Shown in pieces: positions 1 through 5,388 of a stretch of 8,908 bases of DNA (its first letter is position 1; every line of letters starts with the position of its first letter). The notes under the pieces are model-generated. The model saw only the letters and a list, made by a program, of their open reading frames with translations, did not search any database and was not told where the DNA came from. Made by a program: the position numbers and the translations under genes. This DNA comes from Clostridia bacterium (GTDB lineage Bacteria; Bacillota_A; Clostridia; Oscillospirales; Butyricicoccaceae): assembly GCA_017421885.1 (NCBI GenBank), contig JAFOHJ010000109.1, forward strand, positions 1-8,908, in the 5' to 3' direction.

Positions 1-23
1 CCTTGGATGCGGAAGCTGTTTTC

Positions 24-73
24 TTAGCCCTCTTTTGAAAGAGGGTGGCAGGCGAAGCCTGACGGGTGTTTGG
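24..73 (+). repeat. Solo copy of intergenic double-hairpin repeat
   Basis: This 50-nt stretch is almost identical to 7240-7290, with one indel/substitution cluster in the first loop and one base change in the second loop. It has two hairpins: an 8-bp stem (28-35 with 38-45; the 2-nt loop probably opens the last pair) and a 5-bp stem (49-53 with 57-61, loop GAA). It ends in GACGGGTGTTTGG. Similarity to the second copy stops sharply at both edges. It lies just beyond the rny terminator and codes for nothing convincing. No matching inverted partner is visible to its right before the rny terminator, so it is a solo module or a truncated element. Confidence 0.8.
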
Positions 74-102
74 CTTGCTACATTGGCTAAAGGAAGCCAC
101 TA

Positions 103-142
103 AAATAAACAAAAGCCACAGGCTTTGCTCCTGTGGCTTTTG
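103..142 (-). terminator. Rho-independent terminator of rny
   Basis: A perfect 13-bp stem (110-122 with 130-142) encloses a 7-nt loop. On the minus strand it is followed by a T-rich stretch (109 down to 103). It begins 8 nt past the rny stop codon. The arms end in A-runs and T-runs on both sides, so it may also stop transcription coming from the left. Confidence 0.85.
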
Positions 143-150
143 AATATTTC

Positions 151-1701
151 TTACTTTGCGTAATCTACAGCTCTTGTCTCGCGGACAACGTGTACCTTGA
201 TCATGCCGGGATAGCTGAGCTCGTTCTCGATCTTGACCGAGAGCTCGCGTGCCAGCAGGACCATATCTTCGTCCTTGACCTCCTCGGGCTTGACGATGAT
301 GCGGACCTCGCGGCCTGCCTGGAAGGCAAAGCACTTGTCTACACCCTTCATGCCGCTTGCAAGCTCTTCAAGCTTCTCAAGACGCTTGATGTAAGCTTCG
401 AGGTTCTCGCGGCGTGCGCCGGGACGTGCAGCCGAAATAGCATCAGCAGCCTGTACGAGGCAGGCGATGATGCTCTGAGCCTCGACATCACCATGATGAG
501 CATGGATGGCATGGATGACTTCCTGGCTCTCGCGATACTTCTTTGCGATATCAACGCCGAGGTTGACATGGGATCCTTCCATCTCGTGTGTGACAGCCTT
601 GCCGATATCATGCAGAAGGCCGGCACGCTTTGCCAGTGTAACATCGGCACCCAGCTCGGAGGCCAGCAGGCCTGCGATGTGAGCGACCTCGATAGAGTGG
701 TTGAGGACGTTCTGACCATAGCTGGTGCGGTAGCGCATGCGGCCCAGCAACTTGACGATCTCGGGATGTACGCCGTGAACGCCGGTCTCGAAGAGGGCAT
801 TGTCGCCAGCCTTCTTGATGACGCTCTCGACTTCGGCCTTCGACTTCTCGACAGTCTCCTCGATGCGGGCGGGATGAATACGTCCGTCAAGGATAAGCTT
901 CTCAAGGCTGAGCCTTGCGACCTCGCGTCTGACGGGGTCAAAGCTGGAGAGTGTGATGGCCTCGGGGGTGTCGTCGATGATAAGGTCGACGCCTGTGAGG
1001 TTTTCAAGGGTGCGGATGTTGCGGCCCTCACGGCCGATGATCCTGCCCTTCATTTCATCGTTGGGCAGAGGTACTACCGAAACGGTAGCCTCACTTACAT
1101 GGTCGGCAGCGCAGCGCTGGATGGCAAGAGAAATGATCTCGCGAGCCATTTTGTCGCTGTCTTCCTTAAGCTGACGCTCGATATCCTTGATCTTGATGGC
1201 GGCATCGTGCCTTGCGTCTTCCTCGATCTGGTCGATGATCAGCTTCTTGGCATCCTCAACTGTCAGGCCCGAGATCTTCTCAAGCATTTCGAGCTGACTC
1301 TTCTTTATGCTTCTGATCTCTTCCTGAAGCTCTTCGTTTTCCTTGAGCTTTTTGTTGAGCTTTTCTTCCTTCTGTTCGATGGACTCGTACTTTCTGTCGA
1401 TGGCCTCTTCCTTCTGAGTGAGCCTGCGCTCCTGCTTCTTCAGGTCCTGATTACGTTCTTTCGTTTCACGATCGAACTCAGTCTTGGCTCGATAGATCTC
1501 TTCCTTAGCCTCAAGAACAGCTTCACGCTGCTTGGCCTCGGCCGATTTTATTGCCTCGTTGACGATCCTTGTAGCCTCGTCCTCGGCACTTCCTATCTCT
1601 TTTTCAGCGATATTCTTACGATAAAGATAACCCGCTAATGCGCCAATAAAAGCCGCCGCCAGCACAGCAACGATCCAAAGAATCGTTCCAAAATCCGGCA
1701 T
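151..1701 (-). CDS. rny: Ribonuclease Y (RNase Y)
   Basis: Endoribonuclease that starts decay and processing of many mRNAs in Gram-positive bacteria, acting as a membrane-bound scaffold of the RNA degradation machinery. The 516-aa length matches the family (about 520). Seen in order: one N-terminal membrane helix (about residues 5-27); a long charged coiled coil (about 30-195); a KH RNA-binding domain with the loop [10 protein letters not shown] (221-230); and an HD phosphohydrolase domain with LLHDIGK (catalytic His364-Asp365) and the downstream HAHHGD (400-405). The ATG start is supported by AAGGAGG at 1709-1715, 7 nt upstream. It is monocistronic here, with a promoter at 1804-1832 and a terminator at 103-142. 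In Bacillus rny neighbours ymdB; that gene is not visible here. The family call is secure. Confidence 0.97.
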   Translation of the reverse strand: MPDFGTILWIVAVLAAAFIGALAGYLYRKNIAEKEIGSAEDEATRIVNEAIKSAEAKQREAVLEAKEEIYRAKTEFDRETKERNQDLKKQERRLTQKEEAIDRKYESIEQKEEKLNKKLKENEELQEEIRSIKKSQLEMLEKISGLTVEDAKKLIIDQIEEDARHDAAIKIKDIERQLKEDSDKMAREIISLAIQRCAADHVSEATVSVVPLPNDEMKGRIIGREGRNIRTLENLTGVDLIIDDTPEAITLSSFDPVRREVARLSLEKLILDGRIHPARIEETVEKSKAEVESVIKKAGDNALFETGVHGVHPEIVKLLGRMRYRTSYGQNVLNHSIEVAHIAGLLASELGADVTLAKRAGLLHDIGKAVTHEMEGSHVNLGVDIAKKYRESQEVIHAIHAHHGDVEAQSIIACLVQAADAISAARPGARRENLEAYIKRLEKLEELASGMKGVDKCFAFQAGREVRIIVKPEEVKDEDMVLLARELSVKIENELSYPGMIKVHVVRETRAVDYAK

Positions 1702-1803
1702 TGCGTTTCCTCCTTGGAGAATTATAAAATATCAAGCTTGCCTATCGTCAGGCTATATTTATCTATATAGAAAGACCCAATAAGCAATATCCTAACAAAT
1801 TAT

Positions 1804-1832
1804 ATTCTATCTCCCAAACGGCACATTGTCAA
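1804..1832 (-). promoter_or_regulatory. Sigma-A-type promoter for rny
   Basis: On the minus strand there is a perfect -35 TTGACA (1827-1832), a 17-nt spacer and -10 TAGAAT (1804-1809). Transcription would start near 1797, giving an rny leader of about 95 nt. This region (1702-1883) contains no convincing gene. No strong terminator for the upstream sleB is visible in it, so some sleB transcription may read through into rny. Confidence 0.75.
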
Positions 1833-1883
1833 GGTGAAACGCTCGGTTAAATGCCAAAAAACTCCTTAACTGTTAAACGTCTT

Positions 1884-2558
1884 TTATTTGGCAAAAACGT
1901 GTTTTCCGATGGTCATTATGGTCTCGCGGCTGAATATCCAAGAGCTGGTGGACTTGGCAGGATTATAGTAATATATGGCTCCTCCGGTGGGGTCCCAGCC
2001 GTTCATGGCATCCTGCGCCGCCCTTCGGCTCTCCTCACCCGGCTCCTGACGGAACTGGCCGTCTGAGAGGGCGGTGAAGGCTCCCGGCTGATAAAGCACC
2101 CCGGCTATGCTGTTGGGAAAGGAGGGATGACGCACCCGGTTGAGAATGACGGCCCCCACCGCCACCTGACCTACATAGGGCTCGCCTCTCGCCTCGGCCG
2201 AGATCATCTTGGCCAGCAGGTAGAGGTCGTCCTGCCTGCCCGCCCCGGCCGACGATGTGCCTGTGCTGATGCCCAGCGCTCTGAGGGTGGCATTTCCGCA
2301 CACGCCGTCGGCTGTAAGGCCGTTTTTACGCTGAAAGTACTTAACCGCCTCTACAGTCCTGCTACCATAGATACCGTCCACAGCGCCGGTATAATAACCC
2401 CAGTTTTTAAGCCGCTGCTGAATATTACGCACAGTGCTGCCCGACGATCCCCTGCGGTATGTGGCCGCCCGGGAGGGATAGAGCATTGCCATCGAAAGCG
2501 CAAAAGCCAGAACAGCAAGGATGGCGCAGGCACGCATAAGATATTTATTTCTTTCCAT
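1884..2558 (-). CDS. sleB: Spore cortex-lytic enzyme, SleB-type
   Basis: Predicted peptidoglycan hydrolase (lytic transglycosylase family) that degrades spore cortex during germination. The 224-aa protein has an N-terminal signal peptide or signal anchor (about residues 8-31, ending near PSRAA), one peptidoglycan-binding domain (about 38-95, with VRNIQQRLKNWGYYTGAVDG) and a Hydrolase_2/SleB catalytic domain (about 112-223). The catalytic domain has the hallmark motif SAEARGEPY, whose Glu122 corresponds to the catalytic acid of SleB, and conserved VILNRV, NGWDPTGGA, YYYNP and IGKHVF. The PG-binding domain favours SleB over CwlJ, which lacks it. The ATG start has a modest AGAGG ribosome site at 2567-2571. 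The partner gene ypeB, usually next to sleB in Bacillus, is missing here. The protein could instead act on vegetative wall if this organism does not sporulate. Confidence 0.9.
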   Translation of the reverse strand: MERNKYLMRACAILAVLAFALSMAMLYPSRAATYRRGSSGSTVRNIQQRLKNWGYYTGAVDGIYGSRTVEAVKYFQRKNGLTADGVCGNATLRALGISTGTSSAGAGRQDDLYLLAKMISAEARGEPYVGQVAVGAVILNRVRHPSFPNSIAGVLYQPGAFTALSDGQFRQEPGEESRRAAQDAMNGWDPTGGAIYYYNPAKSTSSWIFSRETIMTIGKHVFAK

Positions 2559-2577
2559 ATCAAAAACCTCTTCTGTT

Positions 2578-2605
2578 TTGAGTTTCTGATAGTTTGTGCT
2601 ATAAT
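2578..2605 (+). promoter_or_regulatory. Extended -10 promoter for trmN6-rsmI
   Basis: -35-like TTGAGT (2578-2583), a 16-nt spacer, and a perfect -10 TATAAT (2600-2605) preceded by TGC (2597-2599), an extended -10 element. Transcription would start near 2612, only about 23 nt before the TTG start codon. It lies in the divergent gap with sleB. Confidence 0.75.
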
Positions 2606-2619
2606 CTAATTATTAAACA
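2590..2619 (-). promoter_or_regulatory. Possible forespore (sigma-G/F-like) promoter for sleB
   Basis: On the minus strand CAAACTA (2590-2596) matches 6 of 7 bases of the sigma-G -10 CATACTA. It lies 17 nt downstream of TGTTTA (2614-2619), a 4 of 6 match to TGAATA. It is well placed for sleB, and SleB is forespore-expressed in Bacillus. No better sigma-A promoter is visible in this direction. The match is modest and overlaps the rightward promoter, so this is a hypothesis. Confidence 0.3.
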
Positions 2620-2620
2620 T

Positions 2621-2627
2621 AGGAGGG
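2621..2627 (+). promoter_or_regulatory. Ribosome site fixing a TTG start (trmN6)
   Basis: A strong AGGAGGG lies 7 nt before TTG at 2635. The next in-frame Met is residue 53, past the SAM-binding motif, so TTG is the only sensible start. Confidence 0.8.
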
Positions 2628-2634
2628 CCATCTT

Positions 2635-3357
2635 TTGCGCCACGAAAACTATCTTTTCCCCGGTCATCCCATTATTCAGGACGACCGTTATTTCAAACTG
2701 TCGCAGGACAGCGTTGTCCTCGGCGCATTTCTTAATGTGAAAAAAGGCGAGCGTTTCCTCGACCTCGGCTGCGGCATTGGCGTTCTTACAATGATCGCCC
2801 TTATACGTAACCGCGGCTGCACGGGCGTAGGCCTCGAGATAACCGAAGGCGCGGCCGAGCTGGCGGCCGAAAACCTTGTGAACTGCGGGCTATCCGACCG
2901 CGGCGAGATCATCTGCCGCGATATGCGCGAGCTGGGCAGCGATCTGTGCGACCGCTTCGAGGTGGTCATCTCCAATCCGCCCTACTTTGCTCCCACAAGG
3001 GGATTCTCCTCTCCCAGCGAGGCCATCGCAAGAGCGAGAAACGAAAGCACCGGCGACATCGGAGATGTCTGCCGCGCCGCATCAAAGGCCCTCAAGTGGG
3101 GCGGCAGATTCTATGTCTGCTATCCGCCCGACCGCATGGCCGACCTCTTCGAGGCCCTGAGGCAGAACCGACTGGAGCCCAAGGTCATGCGTCTTGTCTT
3201 CCCCACCGATCAAAAGGCTCCCTGCCTGCTGCTGATCGAGGCACGCAAGGGCGGAGGCATGGGCCTTAATATCCTTCCCTCCCTTATCCTGCGCAGGGAC
3301 GGGCAGAAAACACCTGAGTTTGAAGAAATATACCGCTTGAATACGGAGGATAAATAA
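2635..3357 (+). CDS. trmN6: tRNA1(Val) A37 N6-methyltransferase family (YabB/TrmN6-like)
   Basis: SAM-dependent methyltransferase of the COG4123 type. Relatives methylate N6 of an adenine in tRNA (A37 of tRNA-Val in E. coli). The 240-aa protein has the class I SAM-binding motif DLGCGIG (43-49), an acidic residue at the end of strand 2 (VGLEI, Glu68) and the catalytic NPPY (114-117) typical of N6-adenine methylases. The N-terminal stretch up to QDSVVLG (24-30) is also family-typical and is encoded only if the TTG at 2635 is used. It forms an operon with rsmI, one base downstream. In Bacillus the same gene (yabB) sits in the yabB-yazA-yabC-abrB cluster, which supports the call. The exact tRNA target in this organism is inferred. 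Confidence 0.88.
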   Translation: MRHENYLFPGHPIIQDDRYFKLSQDSVVLGAFLNVKKGERFLDLGCGIGVLTMIALIRNRGCTGVGLEITEGAAELAAENLVNCGLSDRGEIICRDMRELGSDLCDRFEVVISNPPYFAPTRGFSSPSEAIARARNESTGDIGDVCRAASKALKWGGRFYVCYPPDRMADLFEALRQNRLEPKVMRLVFPTDQKAPCLLLIEARKGGGMGLNILPSLILRRDGQKTPEFEEIYRLNTEDK

Positions 3358-3358
3358 A

Positions 3359-4198
3359 ATGCAAGGTAAACTCTATGTTGTTGCCACACCTATCGGAAAC
3401 CTTGGCGACTTTTCACCCCGCGCCGTCGAAACCCTGAACACAGTCGACTTTATCGCCGCCGAAGACACCCGTGTCGGCGCCAAGCTTCTCAACAAGTTCG
3501 GCATCAAAAAGCCTCAGGTAAGCTATTTCGAGCATAATAAGCGCCAGAAGGGCCAGTATATCGCGTCGCGCATCCTCGAAGGCGAGAGCTGCGCCATTAT
3601 TACCGATGCCGGCACTCCGGCCATCTCCGACCCCGGCACCGACCTTGTTGATATCTGCCGAAATGAGGGCATCGAGATAGTGTCGGTCCCCGGCCCCAGC
3701 GCTATCATCACCGCCCTGTCTATCTCGGGCATGGACTGCGGCCGCTTCTGCTTTGAGGGATTCCTCTCCACCTCCAAGAAGAGCCGCTTTGAGCATCTTA
3801 AGGAAACAGCACGCGAAAAGCGCACCATGGTCTTCTACGAAGCACCCCATAAGCTGCTGCGCACCCTTGAGGATATGCTTGAATATTACGGCGACCGTCC
3901 CATTGCCCTCTGCCGTGAGCTGACCAAGATGCATGAAGAGGTTGTGCGCACAACCATTGCCGCCGCCATCGAGAAATACACCGAGACCCCTCCCAAGGGC
4001 GAGTTCGTACTGATCATCGGCGGATGGGTCCCCACCGAAGAAGAACTTATGGAAGGTGTTCCCACAATGGAGATGATGCTCTCAGAGGTACAGGCACTTG
4101 TCGACGAGGGAACCAAGCTGTCATCAGCCGTAAAAACAGTATCGCAGAAATACGGCGTTTCCAAAAACGCCCTTTACAAAGAGGCTCAGGAACTCTGA
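3359..4198 (+). CDS. rsmI: 16S rRNA (cytidine-1402 2'-O)-methyltransferase RsmI
   Basis: Methylates the ribose of C1402 in the 16S rRNA decoding centre, using SAM. The 279-aa length is normal. Family motifs in order: VVATPIGNLGD (7-17), AAEDTR (33-38), FEHNKR (57-62), ITDAGTPAISDPG (81-93), VPGPSA (110-115), FYEAPHKL (159-166) and KGEFVLIIGG (213-222). The C-terminal 45 residues form a helical tail (SSAVKTVSQKYGVSKNALYK) matching the small HTH-like RsmI domain. The ATG has GGAGG at 3345-3349, 9 nt upstream and inside the end of the preceding gene, so the two methyltransferases are co-transcribed and probably translationally linked. B. subtilis counterpart: yabC, upstream of abrB as here. No strong terminator follows it. 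Confidence 0.96.
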   Translation: MQGKLYVVATPIGNLGDFSPRAVETLNTVDFIAAEDTRVGAKLLNKFGIKKPQVSYFEHNKRQKGQYIASRILEGESCAIITDAGTPAISDPGTDLVDICRNEGIEIVSVPGPSAIITALSISGMDCGRFCFEGFLSTSKKSRFEHLKETAREKRTMVFYEAPHKLLRTLEDMLEYYGDRPIALCRELTKMHEEVVRTTIAAAIEKYTETPPKGEFVLIIGGWVPTEEELMEGVPTMEMMLSEVQALVDEGTKLSSAVKTVSQKYGVSKNALYKEAQEL

Positions 4199-4315
4199 TC
4201 TTCTTTTGTCAAAAATGTGACGATTTCCCGCATTTATCGACATATTTTTCTCGTAGTTTCGTCATTTTGCCCAACTTTTTTCTCTTTTCACGAGAAGATT
4301 TTAACCGCTTTTTCG

Positions 4316-4344
4316 TTGACATTAAATTACATTTAAAGTAAAAT
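4316..4344 (+). promoter_or_regulatory. Strong sigma-A promoter for abrB
   Basis: Perfect -35 TTGACA (4316-4321), a 17-nt spacer and -10 TAAAAT (4339-4344). Start expected near 4351. The spacer and flanks are very AT-rich, the kind of DNA AbrB proteins bind, and AbrB represses its own promoter in Bacillus; autoregulation here is inference. The rest of the 4199-4382 gap shows no gene. Confidence 0.85.
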
Positions 4345-4363
4345 AAAGGTAACAATAAAACTG

Positions 4364-4371
4364 AAAGGTGG
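4364..4371 (+). promoter_or_regulatory. Ribosome site choosing the abrB ATG
   Basis: AAAGGTGG lies 11 nt before the ATG at 4383. An in-frame GTG at 4368 falls inside this site and would add five residues absent from AbrB proteins, so it is not the start. Confidence 0.7.
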
Positions 4372-4382
4372 TACATATCCAA

Positions 4383-4631
4383 ATGAAATCAACAGGTATC
4401 GTAAGAAAAGTAGACGAGCTGGGCCGTATCGTACTCCCCATCGAGCTCCGCAGGACTCTTAACATCGACCTCAGAGATCCCGTAGAGATATATGTCGATG
4501 GCCAGTCGATCGTTCTCCGCAAGCATGAGCCTACATGTGTTTTCTGCGGCAGCAACAAGAAGGTCGTTACCTTCAAGCAGAAAAACATCTGTGCCGCCTG
4601 CCGTGCCGAGCTCAGCGAGGAGCAGCAGTAA
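4383..4631 (+). CDS. abrB: AbrB-family transition-state regulator with Cys4 tail
   Basis: Swapped-hairpin DNA-binding regulator; in Bacillus AbrB holds stationary-phase and sporulation genes off during growth. The 82-aa protein has a near-canonical AbrB/SpoVT DNA-binding half (1-48): MKSTGIVRKVDELGRIVLPI, then ELRRTL and EIYVDG. The C-terminal half differs from Bacillus AbrB. It carries CVFC (Cys52, Cys55) and CAAC (Cys70, Cys73), 14 residues apart, which looks like a small zinc-ribbon or other Cys4 metal site, followed by an acidic end. Such short Cys-containing AbrB proteins are, as I recall, common in Clostridia. It sits downstream of rsmI, as in Bacillus, with its own promoter and terminator. 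Metal binding is inferred from the cysteines. Confidence 0.92.
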   Translation: MKSTGIVRKVDELGRIVLPIELRRTLNIDLRDPVEIYVDGQSIVLRKHEPTCVFCGSNKKVVTFKQKNICAACRAELSEEQQ

Positions 4632-4660
4632 GCCCAACACAAACAGAAATAACATCCATT

Positions 4661-4693
4661 AACAGCCCGATGTGATATTCGGGCTGTTTTTTT
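4661..4693 (+). terminator. Rho-independent terminator of abrB
   Basis: Perfect 10-bp stem (4661-4670 with 4679-4688, AACAGCCCGA and its complement), 8-nt loop, then a run of Ts to 4693. It starts 30 nt after the abrB stop. Confidence 0.93.
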
Positions 4694-4709
4694 GCTTATT
4701 CCCTACCTC

Positions 4710-4739
4710 TTGCGGCGATACCCATATATGTGGTATACT
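4710..4739 (+). promoter_or_regulatory. Extended -10 promoter for the 148-aa gene
   Basis: TTGCGG (4710-4715), an 18-nt spacer, and TATACT (4734-4739) preceded by TGG (4731-4733), an extended -10. Start near 4746, giving a leader of about 33 nt. Confidence 0.65.
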
Positions 4740-4778
4740 TTATTGGCACGAAATGACACCTGAAAGGATCAGATATAA

Positions 4779-5225
4779 ATGGCAAAGAACAAAAACTGCA
4801 CCCCTTCACTTATTGACAAGAAGCGAAAGGGTACATCCTTCCTCAGCATGCTCTTCAAGAAGGGCAACGACAACGGCTTTTACCGTGCTGAGAGCAACGA
4901 CGGACGAATCACACTGCTGTGGGTCGAAGCCAATCAGTTTGGCAAGACTAGCTGCTATCCCGGCATTCTCATGATCGACGGCGAAGAGACAGCTTTCCTC
5001 TCCGATCACAGCAAGAAGGCCAAGAAGAGCAACCTTGAGATGATGCAGAGGTGGCAGGAGGTTGTTAATCCCGATAACATCAACACCGATTTCTATGTAA
5101 CTGAGATCGGCAGCGAGGCTTTCTTCAACGAGCTCTATCCCGCTGAAGACCGCATGATGAAGAAGCTCTTTTATCCTGCCGGAGAGCAAGCATCCGAAGA
5201 AGCTACCGAAGATACAGCCGAATGA
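4779..5225 (+). CDS. Uncharacterised small cytoplasmic protein, 148 aa
   Basis: I do not recognise a family. The ATG is preceded by AAAGGAT (4764-4770), and the gene has its own promoter and strong terminator, so it is very likely real and monocistronic. There is no signal peptide or membrane segment. The N-terminus is strongly basic (Lys/Arg-rich, residues 2-28). A middle part (about 33-82) reads like a small beta-rich domain, with GFYRAESNDGRITLLWVEAN and the hydrophobic PGILMIDGEE. A second Lys-rich patch follows (KKAKKS, 79-84), then a helical segment with MMQRWQEVV and FYVTEIGSEAFF. The tail (about 135-148) is Glu/Ala/Thr-rich and acidic. Two basic patches could bind nucleic acid or an acidic partner, but nothing shows this directly. 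Neighbours (abrB, vanW) give no clear functional hint. Confidence 0.85.
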   Translation: MAKNKNCTPSLIDKKRKGTSFLSMLFKKGNDNGFYRAESNDGRITLLWVEANQFGKTSCYPGILMIDGEETAFLSDHSKKAKKSNLEMMQRWQEVVNPDNINTDFYVTEIGSEAFFNELYPAEDRMMKKLFYPAGEQASEEATEDTAE

Positions 5226-5234
5226 TATACTTTC

Positions 5235-5266
5235 AAAGCCTTTCCCTTTTACGGGAGAGGCTTTTT
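5235..5266 (+). terminator. Rho-independent terminator of the 148-aa gene
   Basis: 12-bp stem (5235-5246 with 5253-5264) with one G-T wobble, 6-nt loop TTTTAC, and five Ts (5262-5266). It begins 9 nt after the stop codon. Confidence 0.9.
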
Positions 5267-5295
5267 CTCCCCTTATAATTGTAACCATTTAGTAA

Positions 5296-5325
5296 TTGCC
5301 TTAAACCATGGCATTGTAATATAAT
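5296..5325 (+). promoter_or_regulatory. Sigma-A promoter for vanW
   Basis: TTGCCT (5296-5301), an 18-nt spacer and a perfect -10 TATAAT (5320-5325). Start near 5332, leader about 57 nt. The 7-nt sequence ATTGCCT at 5295-5301 (containing the -35) recurs as a perfect inverted copy AGGCAAT at 5341-5347, just past the expected start site. A regulator site is possible but unproven. Confidence 0.7.
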
Positions 5326-5376
5326 ATTAGTGCCCTTTACAGGCAATACATATTTTAACTTCATAAGTTATTTTAC

Positions 5377-5382
5377 GGAGGT
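5377..5382 (+). promoter_or_regulatory. Ribosome site fixing a TTG start (vanW)
   Basis: GGAGGT lies 6 nt before TTG at 5389. The next in-frame Met is residue 34, at the end of the membrane helix; starting there would remove the export signal, so TTG is preferred. Confidence 0.8.
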
Positions 5383-5388
5383 ATAAAA

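Noticed and set aside
133..1638. 501-aa open frame on the plus strand opposite rny
   Set aside because: It is a codon-bias shadow: the frame antisense to rny stays open, it starts inside the rny terminator hairpin, has no ribosome site, and its Leu/Asp-rich, low-complexity protein resembles no family. RNase Y on the other strand is unambiguous.
1720..1725. TATAAT on the minus strand close to the rny start
   Set aside because: Transcription from it would begin inside the rny ribosome site. The TTGACA-17-TAGAAT promoter at 1804-1832 is far better.
4216..4248. Possible terminator after rsmI
   Set aside because: ATGT and CGAT (4216-4224, two-base bulge) can pair with ATCGACAT (4236-4243), followed by five Ts. 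The stem is short, AT-rich and bulged with an 11-nt loop, too weak to call.
4199..4382. Riboswitch or small RNA upstream of abrB
   Set aside because: The stretch is AT-rich and lacks conserved riboswitch-like stems. The abrB promoter starts transcription only about 30 nt before the gene, leaving no space for one.
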